This document shows, in pieces, positions 1 to 8,692 of a DNA stretch of 64,000 nucleotides. Position 1 is the first letter of the stretch. Each line of letters begins with the position of its first letter. Source of the DNA: Roseiflexus castenholzii DSM 13941 (GTDB lineage: Bacteria; Chloroflexota; Chloroflexia; Chloroflexales; Roseiflexaceae); NCBI RefSeq assembly GCF_000017805.1, contig NC_009767.1, positions 4,319,001 through 4,383,000 of the forward strand. Reading direction: 5' to 3'. The notes below the pieces were generated by a model. It was not told the origin of the DNA. It was given only the letters and a program-made list of their open reading frames with translations, and did no database searches. The position numbers and the translations under genes are program-made.

Positions 1-2301
1 CGGCGCCTGCGCACCATCGACCACGAAACCTCCGATGAACCGGCGATTGTGACCACTCCACCAGCGACGATTGATATGGCGCTGCTGACGGCGCTCGATG
101 CGTTGGAGCGCTCGCAACGCGAGCGCGACCGCGTGGAAGCAGAATTACGCAGGCTGAATGCCACGCTCGAAGAGCGAGTTGCCGAACGCAGCGCCGCTGC
201 TGAGCAAAGCGCCGCAGCGCTGCGCCAGCAGATGCTGACGCAGCAATCGATCCTCGACAGCATCGGCGATGCGATTGTTGTGATTGACGGCGACGGTCGG
301 CTGTTACACGTCAATCCGGCGGCACGCGATCTGTTCGGCGACCGCGTCGTCGATCTGACGCCCCAGGCTACGGCACGTGCGTCTGTGCTGCTGCTTGCCG
401 ATGACACTTCCTGCCCGCCCGACACCCTGCCGCTGGCGGTTGCGCTTCGTGGCGAGGCGCTCGATGGCGCCGAGTTTCTGCTGGCGTCACCCGACTCCGC
501 CAAACGTTGGTTGAGCGTCACTGCCCGTCCACTGCGTGACCTCGATGGAGCGATCAGTGGCGCTGTAGCGGTGTTTCGCGACGTAACCATAACGCGCCAG
601 GCGGCTGAAGCGCTGCGCGCCAGCGAAGAACGCTATGCGCTGGCGGCTCAGGCTGCCAACGACGGTCTGTGGGATTGGGATCTTACGACGGGCAAGATTT
701 ATTTTTCGCAACGCTGGAAAGCATCGATTGGCTTCCAGGACCACGAGATCGGCAATGATCCATCCGAATGGTTCGATCGCGTCCACCCCGATGACCGCGA
801 GGGATTGGAGGTGCGTCTGGTTGCTCATCTCCACCGCCTGATCTCCGGGTTCGAATACGAATATCGTATGCGGCATCACGATGGCGCCTACCGCTGGATG
901 AGTTGTCGTGGCATTGCCGTATGGAATGCCGGCGGACAGGCAGTGCGGATCGTTGGATCGCAAACCGACATCAACGCGCGCAAACTGGTAGAGCAACGTC
1001 TGCTGCACGAGGCATTGCACGACAGCCTGACCGGACTCGCCAACCGTTCGTGCTTTATGGACCGATTGGAGCACGTCGTTGCGCGCACCCGGCGCGGCGC
1101 TTCATCCCCATTTGCGGTTCTCTTTCTCGACCTTGATCGGTTCAAACTCATTAATGACAGCCTCGGTCACGTGGTTGGCGATCAATTGCTCATTGCCATT
1201 GCGCGACGCCTCGAACGCTGCCTGCGACCTGGCGACACGCTGGCGCGTCTCGGCGGTGACGAGTTCGCCGTGCTCCTCGAAGATTTGAGCGAACCACAGG
1301 CGGCGCTGACGGTGGCGGAACGCATCCTGCGCCTGCTCGAAGAACCGTTCCATCTCGCGGGACATGAGGTGTTCAGCAGCGCCAGCATCGGTATTGCGCT
1401 CAACGACAGCACGCGCTATCATTCGCCTGCCGATGTGCTGCGCGACGCAGACACGGCAATGTACCACGCCAAGATGGAAGGACGATCACGTTATGCCGTC
1501 TTTCACTCCGCAATGCACGACCGCGCCCGCCATCGCTTGCAGATTGAGACCGATCTGCGCCGCGGCGTCGAACGCAACGAGTTTTTCGTCGTCTATCAAC
1601 CGATCGTCGAACTCAACACACAGCAGACCGTCGGGTTCGAGGCATTGCTCCGCTGGCGGCATCCGCACCGCGGTATCATTAGTCCAACCGAGTTCATCGA
1701 CGTGGCTGAAGAGACCGGCTTGATCGTCCCGATTGGTCAGATGGTGCTGCGCGAAGCATGTCGCCAATTGAGCGAGTGGAGACAACGGCATCCGGCACGA
1801 ACGATCACCATGCACATCAATCTTTCACCTCGCCAGATCGCCGATCCGCACCTTGTCGATGACACCATCGCGTTGCTCAACGCATACCATCTCGATGCAG
1901 GCTCCCTTCACCTCGAAATCACCGAGACGGCGATCATCGAACACGGTGACATCGCCAGCCGGGCGCTGATGCACCTGCGCTCTCTCGGAGCGCAGATTTG
2001 CATCGATGATTTTGGCGCCGGCTACTCGTCGCTCAGCTATCTGCATCGCTTTCCTATCGGGACGATCAAGATTGATCGCTCGTTTATCAGCCAGATTCAC
2101 CACAGCCACGAAAATGCAGAGATCGTTCGCACCATCATTGCACTGGCGCATTCCCTGGGAATGACCGTCATCGCTGAAGGCGCCGAAACCGAGGAACAAC
2201 TGGCGCGCCTGCGTTCGATGTCCTGCCCGTATGGGCAGGGCTGGCTCTTCGCGCGAGCGCTTGAACCGGCGGCGGCTACTGCTCTGCTCGATGCCGCATG
2301 A
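1..2301 (+). CDS. PAS-PAS-GGDEF-EAL cyclic-di-GMP signalling protein (5' end missing)
   Basis: Bifunctional-type c-di-GMP turnover protein. The frame is open from base 1 (a GTG lies at 49), so the true start is probably upstream of the window. In order: a coiled segment rich in Glu/Arg (about nt 100-230), a first PAS domain (about 250-580), a second PAS with PAC segment (about 630-990, with WDWDL and YRWM motifs), a GGDEF domain (about 1015-1500) with intact RLGGDEFAV, and an EAL domain (about 1560-2280) with FEALLRW, INLSPRQ, LEITETAI, IDDFGAGYSS, KIDRSFI and AEGAE. Both catalytic signatures look intact, so synthesis and hydrolysis of c-di-GMP are both possible. Family knowledge says one activity often dominates; which one cannot be read here. 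No TM segment is seen in the part present, so it is likely cytosolic. Confidence 0.93.
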   Translation, partial: RRLRTIDHETSDEPAIVTTPPATIDMALLTALDALERSQRERDRVEAELRRLNATLEERVAERSAAAEQSAAALRQQMLTQQSILDSIGDAIVVIDGDGRLLHVNPAARDLFGDRVVDLTPQATARASVLLLADDTSCPPDTLPLAVALRGEALDGAEFLLASPDSAKRWLSVTARPLRDLDGAISGAVAVFRDVTITRQAAEALRASEERYALAAQAANDGLWDWDLTTGKIYFSQRWKASIGFQDHEIGNDPSEWFDRVHPDDREGLEVRLVAHLHRLISGFEYEYRMRHHDGAYRWMSCRGIAVWNAGGQAVRIVGSQTDINARKLVEQRLLHEALHDSLTGLANRSCFMDRLEHVVARTRRGASSPFAVLFLDLDRFKLINDSLGHVVGDQLLIAIARRLERCLRPGDTLARLGGDEFAVLLEDLSEPQAALTVAERILRLLEEPFHLAGHEVFSSASIGIALNDSTRYHSPADVLRDADTAMYHAKMEGRSRYAVFHSAMHDRARHRLQIETDLRRGVERNEFFVVYQPIVELNTQQTVGFEALLRWRHPHRGIISPTEFIDVAEETGLIVPIGQMVLREACRQLSEWRQRHPARTITMHINLSPRQIADPHLVDDTIALLNAYHLDAGSLHLEITETAIIEHGDIASRALMHLRSLGAQICIDDFGAGYSSLSYLHRFPIGTIKIDRSFISQIHHSHENAEIVRTIIALAHSLGMTVIAEGAETEEQLARLRSMSCPYGQGWLFARALEPAAATALLDAA

Positions 2302-2332
2302 TAGGGGGCAGGGATCAGGGATAGGGGATTCG

Positions 2333-3139
2333 ATGAAACGACTTTTGCGGAGAACCGTGGGGTTCTTGCTCATCGGCGCCGGATGTGTGGGGCTGGTTAT
2401 TAGCCTGGCCGGATTCTTCATCGGGCTGCCGGCGATCGGTGCGGCAGAAGAGGCCATAAATAGCCGTATCGCCGATCTCGATCAGGCACTGATCGTCGCT
2501 GCCGATGGGTTGACCGTTGCCGATGCATCGCTCACCAACGCCTCCGAAACGATCATCGCCATTGAAACGACCATCCGCAGTTCCGGGCAGGCGATCAGCG
2601 ATACGTTGCCGACCCTTGACCGCATTGGCACGCTGGTCGGCGTCGAGATCCCGCGCACCATCCGTTCCACGCAGCAAACGCTGGAATCAGCGCGCGAAAC
2701 GGCGCGTGTCGCCGACACTGTGCTGGGGGCAATCGGTCGAATCGGGTTGCTCGGCGCCAATACATACAATCCAGATGTGCCGCTCAATCAGGCGATCCAG
2801 CAGGTTTCCGACAGCCTCGATCCATTGCCCGCATCGTTGAGCAACATGCGTGATCGCTTGGCGGTCACCGGCGCCAACCTGCGCCAACTTGGCACGAATA
2901 CCGAAGCCGTTGCCGAAAACATCGCAGCAATCAACGACGGTTTCCGCGACGCGCGCCGGGTGATCAACCACTATCAGACGCTGTTGGCCGATCTGAGAGC
3001 CGATCTGACAGCGCTGCGCACTGCGGCGCCCGTCTGGTTCAGTGCAGCGCGGGTGCTGCTGGCGCTCCTGGCGGTCTGGTTCGCCCTGGCGCAGATCGCG
3101 CTCTTCGCACAGGGATTGATGTTGCTGCGTCAGCCATAG
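2333..3139 (+). CDS. Two-TM protein with long extracytoplasmic helical region
   Basis: Protein of 268 aa with no recognised family. The ATG at 2333 was chosen because the protein then begins with a basic stretch (MKRLLRRT) followed at once by a hydrophobic helix (about residues 9-35). The frame extends upstream into the preceding gene without a better start. The centre (about 40-225) is hydrophilic and helical, with many Thr/Ala/Ile and repeated spacing typical of a coiled coil. A second hydrophobic helix lies near the C terminus (about 230-260). The topology suggests a membrane-anchored helical loop outside the membrane. It begins 31 nt after the GGDEF/EAL gene and may be co-transcribed with it; the linker is a small GGGAT-rich repeat. 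Function unknown. Confidence 0.75.
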   Translation: MKRLLRRTVGFLLIGAGCVGLVISLAGFFIGLPAIGAAEEAINSRIADLDQALIVAADGLTVADASLTNASETIIAIETTIRSSGQAISDTLPTLDRIGTLVGVEIPRTIRSTQQTLESARETARVADTVLGAIGRIGLLGANTYNPDVPLNQAIQQVSDSLDPLPASLSNMRDRLAVTGANLRQLGTNTEAVAENIAAINDGFRDARRVINHYQTLLADLRADLTALRTAAPVWFSAARVLLALLAVWFALAQIALFAQGLMLLRQP

Positions 3140-3169
3140 ATTACGGCGGTGCGCCGGGGTTTGTACGTC

Positions 3170-3511
3170 TCAGCACGAACCTTCATCCGCAGGCGCCTCC
3201 GGTTCCCCCTCGGCGCCAAAATCGAGGTCTGCCAGCAGATCGCGCGCATCGTCAGCAAACGCCGCCGGCACATACACCTTGACGATGCTGAGGGGACCAT
3301 GCAACAGTCCGTAGACGCCGGCAACGGCTTCACCTGCGAGGTGCGCCGGTATGCCCGCATCCTCCAGGTACGAACGGATAATGTGCGCGCGTATCATCCC
3401 TTCGACCTCGGCGACGCAAACCGGACCAACGCCATTGCCGTCGCCGCCGGTGCGCTCTCCGGTCGTGCCCTGCGGTGCAGCCGGCAACCAGCGTAATACG
3501 TCATCGCTCAT
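3170..3511 (-). CDS. DUF2007-like putative signal-transducing protein
   Basis: Protein of 113 aa. The centre has the DUF2007 pattern: an element that would normally describe an N-terminal beta strand, then AHIIRSYLEDAGIPAHLAG, followed by VKVYVPAAFADDARDLLA. DUF2007 proteins are small ferredoxin-like-fold proteins of unknown biochemical role. The C terminus is acidic and low in complexity (GAEGEPEAPADEG). It is transcribed divergently from the M19 dipeptidase at 3582 and convergently with the preceding two-TM gene. Family call fairly sure; function unknown. Confidence 0.8.
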   Translation of the reverse strand: MSDDVLRWLPAAPQGTTGERTGGDGNGVGPVCVAEVEGMIRAHIIRSYLEDAGIPAHLAGEAVAGVYGLLHGPLSIVKVYVPAAFADDARDLLADLDFGAEGEPEAPADEGSC

Positions 3512-3517
3512 ACAGGG

Positions 3518-3529
3518 TATTGTACAATA
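3518..3529. promoter_or_regulatory. Perfect 12-bp palindrome in a divergent promoter region
   Basis: TATTGTACAATA is perfectly self-complementary and sits 7 nt from the DUF2007 start and 53 nt from the M19 start. TACAAT within it could act as a -10 element on either strand, so this may be two back-to-back -10 boxes or an operator. This is inference from position and symmetry only. Confidence 0.35.
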
Positions 3530-3581
3530 GGTATAAGGATTTCATCCGCCCTGAACCGCGTCGGCAAGAAAGTGAGATTGC

Positions 3582-4610
3582 GTGACATCAGCACTGCCAG
3601 TCTTCGATGGTCATAATGACACTTTACTGCGTCTCTACACCGCAGAACACAACGACTCATTCTTTTCATCACCACACGGACACCTCGATCTGTCACGCGC
3701 CCGCACAGGCGGTTTTGCCGGCGGTTTCTTCGCAGTCTTTGTTCCGCCGCCAACCCATGCGTCATCGCCCGATGATGGCATCCTGCCCGATCCGCTGCCC
3801 TACGCCTACGCGCTCCAAACCACACTGGGCATGGCGGCGCTCCTCTTTCGCATCGAATCCCAATCCGCCGGGCAGGTTTGCGTTGCGCGCACGGTCAGCG
3901 AAATCGAGTACGGACTTCAGACCGATACCCTGAGCGCCATCCTGCACCTGGAGGGCGCCGATCCCATCGATACTGAGTTTCATACGCTCGAAGTGTTGTA
4001 TCAGGCGGGTCTCCGTTCGCTTGGCATCGTCTGGAGTCGACCAAATGCATATGGATACGGCGTACCGTTTCGTTTCCCCCATACCCCCGATATTGGTCCC
4101 GGTCTGACCGATGCCGGACGTGAACTGGTTCGGGCGTGCAATCGTCTTGGCGTTCTGATCGACCTTTCTCACCTGAATGAAGCCGGTTTCTGGGATGTGG
4201 CACGGTTGAGCGATGCGCCGTTGGTTGCCACACACTCGAATGCGCACACAATCTGCCCATCGCCACGCAACCTGACCGACCGGCAACTCGATGCAATCCG
4301 CGAGTCGGATGGGATGGTCGGGGTCAATTTCCATGTTGGCTTCCTTCGCCCGGATGGGCAGCGTGACGCGAACACGTCGCTGGACGTCGTGGCGAATCAT
4401 GTCATCTACCTGGTCGAGCGCCTGGGGCTTGATCGCGTGGGTTTCGGTTCGGATTTCGACGGCGCGCTGATGCCATATGATCTCGGAGATGCCGCCGGAT
4501 TGCCACGTCTGCTGGAAACATTGCGCCGTCGCGGGTTCGATGCGCCATCGCTGCGCAAACTGGCGCACGAAAACTGGCTGCGCGTCTTGCGAAAAACATG
4601 GCGATCATGA
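3582..4610 (+). CDS. Membrane dipeptidase, peptidase family M19
   Basis: Zinc-dependent dipeptidase of the renal-dipeptidase (M19) family, 342 aa, the usual family length. The metal-site pattern is visible: DGHND at residues 9-13 (His11, Asp13), LEGADP (Glu about 124), DLSHLN (His about 197) and THSNA (His about 218). GFGSDFDG near the C terminus is also characteristic. No signal peptide is visible from the GTG start at 3582, so it is probably cytosolic, as many bacterial M19 enzymes are. Expected reaction: hydrolysis of dipeptides, sometimes with D-residues at the C-terminal position. The start is a GTG with only a weak purine stretch upstream; the next in-frame ATG would remove the first metal ligands, so GTG is preferred. 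Confidence 0.9.
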   Translation: MTSALPVFDGHNDTLLRLYTAEHNDSFFSSPHGHLDLSRARTGGFAGGFFAVFVPPPTHASSPDDGILPDPLPYAYALQTTLGMAALLFRIESQSAGQVCVARTVSEIEYGLQTDTLSAILHLEGADPIDTEFHTLEVLYQAGLRSLGIVWSRPNAYGYGVPFRFPHTPDIGPGLTDAGRELVRACNRLGVLIDLSHLNEAGFWDVARLSDAPLVATHSNAHTICPSPRNLTDRQLDAIRESDGMVGVNFHVGFLRPDGQRDANTSLDVVANHVIYLVERLGLDRVGFGSDFDGALMPYDLGDAAGLPRLLETLRRRGFDAPSLRKLAHENWLRVLRKTWRS

Positions 4611-4683
4611 TTCATCGAAATGTCATCAAGACACGAGAGAATGCAGGATGAGCACAGGAAGATGTGGAAGGTGGAAGTTAATT

Positions 4684-4788
4684 GCTCATCCCTATGAAAG
4701 CGCTCATTCGCGCACCGACGTGCTGTGTGCGCCCTACCCAACAACCGAGTGGTGACTGCTCATTCCTATGAAAGCGCTCATTCTCGCA
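4684..4788 (+). repeat. Duplicated gene start and a 25-codon ORF overlapping the nucleotidyltransferase ATG
   Basis: Bases 4684-4714 and 4758-4788 match at 29 of 31 positions. The second copy contains the ATG (4768) of the nucleotidyltransferase, so the first copy carries a duplicated start codon at 4694. The first copy is out of frame with the real gene. It opens a 25-codon ORF (4694-4771, beginning MKALIR as in the real protein) that ends in an ATGA overlap with the true start. The arrangement could act as a leader ORF with translational coupling or be a neutral duplication. Confidence 0.7.
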
Positions 4789-5556
4789 GCCGGCGCAGGG
4801 ACGCGCCTTCGTCCGCTCACCGACACATGCCCTAAACCGATGGCGCCGATCGCCGGGCAGCCGCTTCTGGCATGGACGCTGGAGTGGTTACGGCGCTATG
4901 GCGTCACCGAGGCGGCGCTGAATCTTCACCACCTGCCCGACGTGGTGCGCGCCGGGCTGGGGGATGGTTCTCGTTTTGGCATACGGTTGCGTTATGCCGT
5001 CGAAGAAGAACTGCGCGGCACAGCTGGCGCGCTCCACAATTTCCCCGGTTTCTTTGATCAGACCTTTCTCGTCATCTACGGCGACCTGCTCCTCGACATC
5101 GACCTCGACGACCTGATACGGTTTCATCGCCAGCAGGGTGCGATCATGACGCTGGCGCTCAAACGCACCGACACGCCACACTCCCAGGGCATGATTGACA
5201 TTGACACAACCGGTCGGGTGAAACGCTTCATCGAAAAACCTGCCGTATGGGATGGCGGTGATACAGCAAATGCCGGGGTCTACGTCTGCGAACCGGAGAT
5301 CGTATCCTGGACGCCACCTGGCTTCAGCGATTTCGGGCACGATATTATTCCGGCGTTATTGCACGCTGGCGTACCGGTGTATGGTCGTCCGCTGCGGGGT
5401 TACCTGCTCGACATTGGAACGCCCGCAGCGTATGAACAGGCGCAGCAGGAGTGGCGAGCGAGGCAAGAGGCGAGAGGTGAGCGAGGCAAGAGGCAAGAGG
5501 TGAGCGAGGCAAGAGGCGAGGGGCAAGAGGCAAGAGGTGAGCGAGGCAAGAGGTGA
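4768..5556 (+). CDS. Sugar-phosphate nucleotidyltransferase with repeat-derived C-terminal tail
   Basis: Nucleotidyltransferase of the RmlA/GlmU-like superfamily, 262 aa, transferring NMP onto a sugar 1-phosphate. The N terminus has the signature LAAGAGTRLRPLT with Lys in CPKPM. Other markers are VIYGDLLLDID (metal-binding Asp), FIEKP, NAGVYV and DIGTP. The closest functional class seems to be mannose-1-phosphate guanylyltransferase or a MurNAc-1-P uridylyltransferase (MurU-type); substrate not determinable. The last ~33 residues (from about nt 5455, RQEARGERGKRQEVSE and similar) are encoded by the purine-rich array A1, so the normal C terminus has been replaced or extended by repeat sequence. 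The catalytic core ends before this. Confidence 0.88.
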   Translation: MKALILAAGAGTRLRPLTDTCPKPMAPIAGQPLLAWTLEWLRRYGVTEAALNLHHLPDVVRAGLGDGSRFGIRLRYAVEEELRGTAGALHNFPGFFDQTFLVIYGDLLLDIDLDDLIRFHRQQGAIMTLALKRTDTPHSQGMIDIDTTGRVKRFIEKPAVWDGGDTANAGVYVCEPEIVSWTPPGFSDFGHDIIPALLHAGVPVYGRPLRGYLLDIGTPAAYEQAQQEWRARQEARGERGKRQEVSEARGEGQEARGERGKR

Positions 5557-5880
5557 GCGAGGCAAGAGGCAAGAGGTGAGCGAGGCAAGAGGCGAGGGGC
5601 AAGAGGCAAGAGGTGAGCGAGGCAAGAGGCGAGGGGCAAGAGGCAAGAGGTGAGCGAGGCAAGAGGCGAGGGGCAAGAGGCAAGAGGTGAGCGAGGCAAG
5701 AGGTGAGCGAGGCAAGAGGCGAGGGGCAAGAGGCAAGAGGTGAGCGAGGCAAGAGGCGAGGGGCAAGAGGCAAGAGGTGAGCGAGGCAAGAGGCGAGGGG
5801 CAAGAGGCAAGAGGTGAGCGAGGCAAGAGGTGAGCGAGGCAAGAGACGAGGGGTGCGAGGTGAGAGGCGAGCGGACAGAG
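5453..5880 (+). repeat. Purine-rich tandem array A1 (21 + 16 bp modules)
   Basis: Imperfect tandem array made of two words: GAGGTGAGCGAGGCAAGAGGC (21 bp, shown here without spacers as GAGGTGAGCG + AGGCAAGAGGC) and GAGGGGCAAGAGGCAA (16 bp). Together they give a 37-bp unit in several places; elsewhere the 21-bp word alone is repeated. The + strand is nearly all purine plus C at fixed positions. The array starts inside the 3' end of the nucleotidyltransferase. Bases 5881-6004 after it are unique-looking sequence with short GATTGAAGG/TTGCA words and no supported gene. Long minus-strand ORFs across this region are repeat artefacts. Confidence 0.95.
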
Positions 5881-6004
5881 GGGAGCCATTTTGCGGGTGC
5901 CAAGGATGGAGATTGAAGGTTGCAGATTGCACGTGCAAAGGGAGCAACGTTGCACCGCTCCGTCGTCGCTGCTGGTGATGGCGATTGAACGTTTCAGATG
6001 GAAG

Positions 6005-6914
6005 GTGACACGAGGCCAATGGTGAGAAGGGTTCGGCGAAAACCGGCGCGTTAGCGCCCTCCGTGCTCTCTGTGACTCTGTGGTTCAACAAGCATGTGAC
6101 ACGAGGCCAATGGTGAGAAGGGTTCGGCGAAAACCGGCGCGTTAGCGCCCTCCGTGCTCTCTGTGACTCTGTGGTTCAACAAGCATGTGACACGAGGCCA
6201 ATGGTGAGAAGGGTTCGGCGAAAACCGGCGCGCTAGCGCCCTCCGTGCTCTCTGTGACTCTGTGGTTCAACAAGCATGTGACACGAGGCCAATGGTGAGA
6301 AGGGTTCGGCGAAAACCGGCGCGTTAGCGCCCTCCGTGCTCTCTGTGACTCTGTGGTTCAACAAGCATGTGACACGAGGCCAATGGTGAGAAGGGTTCGG
6401 CGAAAACCGGCGCGTTAGCGCCCTCCGTGCTCTCTGTGACTCTGTGGTTCAACAAGCATGTGACACGAGGCCAATGGTGAGAAGGGTTCGGCGAAAACCG
6501 GCGCGTTAGCGCCCTCCGTGCTCTCTGTGACTCTGTGGTTCAACAAGCATGTGACACGAGGCCAATGGTGAGAAGGGTTCGGCGAAAACCGGCGCGTTAG
6601 CGCCCTCCGTGCTCTCTGTGACTCTGTGGTTCAACAAGCATGTGACACGAGGCCAATGGTGAGAAGGGTTCGGCGAAAACCGGCGCGTTAGCGCCCTCCG
6701 TGCTCTCTGTGACTCTGTGGTTCAACAAGCATGTGACACGAGGCCAATGGTGAGAAGGGTTCGGCGAAAACCGGCGCGTTAGCGCCCTCCGTGCTCTCTG
6801 TGACTCTGTGGTTCAACAAGCATGTGACACGAGGCCAATGGTGAGAAGGGTTCGGCGAAAACCGGCGCGTTAGCGCCCTCCGTGCTCTCTGTGACTCTGT
6901 GGTTCAACAAGCAT
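6005..6914. repeat. Ten exact-period 91-bp tandem units
   Basis: Units begin at 6005, 6096, 6187, 6278, 6369, 6460, 6551, 6642, 6733 and 6824, a constant 91-bp period ending at 6914. They appear identical except for one T-to-C change in the third unit (6233). Each unit contains the short hairpin GGCGC-GTTA-GCGCC, and the variant keeps the stem because it lies in the loop. The right part of the unit contains GTGACTCTGTGGTTCAA, a word resembling interspersed 'CACAGAGTCAC' repeats seen in many bacterial genomes (recollection, not searched). There are no variable spacers, so this is not CRISPR. Confidence 0.97.
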
Positions 6915-6998
6915 GTGCAAACGCTGCCAGTGACAGGCCGCGTAAGAGCGCCCCTTATGGCAGATCATTCGGGAGTTGAACATCAAACGTGGAAACCT

Positions 6999-8501
6999 TT
7001 ACGGCGCCACAACTTCCACATACTGCGGCAATTCGTTCACTGCCCGTGGAATGAGGCCATCACGATTCACATCAGAGCAATAGTACGTCGCCGGAGTCGA
7101 GAGGTTCAACTGATCGGTGCAAATCGCCGTGACACCGGGCGGAACCGGAAGATTGTACAGCACCGGAAAATCGGTGCGCGGCACCCAGAGCACATACAAA
7201 CGGTTACGCCCCTTCTCGAACGTCAGCACCTGCACATCACCGATCTGACCAGGCGCCGGTTCGACCGGCGGTGGACCAATGTAGCGTGCGCCTGCGAGCA
7301 AACGCGCCGAGTTGCGAAAGGCGTAGAACGACGGGCGCGGCGTCGGTCCGTCATCAGTTTCATCGACCAGGTGGCTGTGCAGAAAACCTTCGCCACGAAA
7401 CGAGATCGGATACCAGAAGGCGCCCAGCAGGCTGAGCGCAATCGCCTGTGCATAAATGCGAGCGGCATAATTTGCCTGGCGGCGCTGGAAGTCGGGCGGA
7501 CAGATCGAGGGCGCCGTGCATGTCGCAGCAATTTCCGTCGCAACCATTGGTTTTGTGTTTAGCCCATGCTCATCGAGCAGGCGACGCAAACGCCAGTACT
7601 TGAAGAGCAGACGATCACCGGCGCCCCATTCGCCATATGCATGGAAACTGAGCGCATCGAACGAGTTCGCCGCACCGGCCGCCAGCATGCCGCGCACGAA
7701 CCCCAGCGTCTGCGTGTCGTCGGGCCAGCGATGCATCAGTGCACCACCCCACACTTGCGCATTCGGATTGCCCGCTTTGACGGCGGGGTACACCGCGCGC
7801 AACACCTGACCATAGTAGTCGCCACCGTAATATGGCGCTGCATACGTCGCCCAGCATCCAAAACCCTCATCGCCCTTCACTTCGTCCGGTCGAAAATCGG
7901 GTTCATTCCAGATCTCCCAATAATCGACCCGCAGATCGCCGCTGGAGAAGCGCTGCGCGACTGCGCGCATAAACGCGGCAAACTCGCCGATCGTATCAGG
8001 GCGCGGTGCGCTGCACAACTTTCCGGGGATACTCTGCGCCCATGACGGCGACCACTGAACAATCAGGGTCGGCTCAATGCCTGTCGCGCGCAGGCGGCGC
8101 ACATTGCGCTCGACATCAGCAAGCGCCTCCCAGCGATACCCGCCGCCGCGCACCGGCTCGACCAGCGCCCATAGCACATCACCGGCGCGCGACCAGCGCG
8201 GATTCGCCTCGACCACCAGCGGCATCACCGCGTCCGGCGCATAGGTGCGCACATCAAAACCGAATGGGTTCGGAGGAGCCGGCATGCTGATGAGCGGCAG
8301 ATACACCTGGCTCACTGCCTGGATGCCGGTTAGCATTCCTGAGTCAGGGGCATCGACCGGCAACGTGGTTGGAAACATGTCACCAACTGTGCGATCGCCG
8401 GGGCGCTCAGGAAGCGGTTCCTGCTGTGCCGCTGCTGGAAGAGCCGCCGCCAGCGCATCCAGCAGCACGATTGCAACAAAAAAACGGAGAAAACGAACCA
8501 T
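6999..8501 (-). CDS. Secreted clan-A (TIM-barrel) glycoside hydrolase-like protein
   Basis: Protein of 500 aa. Residues 1-26 form a signal peptide (MVRFLRFF then a hydrophobic run ending near AAAQ). After a Pro-rich linker a TIM-barrel region spans about 80-400. YWEIWNEPD places the likely acid/base at Glu200, and VATEIA places the likely nucleophile at Glu323, the spacing expected for clan GH-A enzymes such as GH39-like proteins. QWSPSW and SFHAYG are consistent barrel-strand motifs. Substrate not determinable. A smaller beta-rich C-terminal part (about 410-500) follows. A second, different clan-A protein is encoded at 44320-45681. The stop lies 84 bp from the 91-bp array. It is divergent from the MaoC/Pta gene. 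Confidence 0.82.
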   Translation of the reverse strand: MVRFLRFFVAIVLLDALAAALPAAAQQEPLPERPGDRTVGDMFPTTLPVDAPDSGMLTGIQAVSQVYLPLISMPAPPNPFGFDVRTYAPDAVMPLVVEANPRWSRAGDVLWALVEPVRGGGYRWEALADVERNVRRLRATGIEPTLIVQWSPSWAQSIPGKLCSAPRPDTIGEFAAFMRAVAQRFSSGDLRVDYWEIWNEPDFRPDEVKGDEGFGCWATYAAPYYGGDYYGQVLRAVYPAVKAGNPNAQVWGGALMHRWPDDTQTLGFVRGMLAAGAANSFDALSFHAYGEWGAGDRLLFKYWRLRRLLDEHGLNTKPMVATEIAATCTAPSICPPDFQRRQANYAARIYAQAIALSLLGAFWYPISFRGEGFLHSHLVDETDDGPTPRPSFYAFRNSARLLAGARYIGPPPVEPAPGQIGDVQVLTFEKGRNRLYVLWVPRTDFPVLYNLPVPPGVTAICTDQLNLSTPATYYCSDVNRDGLIPRAVNELPQYVEVVAP

Positions 8502-8692
8502 GAACGCACTGCATCATGTCACATGTTTCTACCCGCATTATACGCCACATTCGTTCTAAAACAGGCGCAATATTTGTACAATTTGATAACAATTTTGTCG
8601 TGTTCACAATACGCACGCGTGCCGCACCCCTCGACGCCACGCCATGTAACTCCCCTTCGTATGCTGAGCCTATGGTGAAGGGAGGCACGCCA

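Noticed and set aside
5345..6091. Minus-strand ORFs across array A1
   Set aside because: Repeat artefact; products are repeats of LASCLAHLLPLA-type words.
6005..6914. CRISPR array
   Set aside because: The 91-bp units are contiguous with no variable spacers and there are no cas genes in the window.
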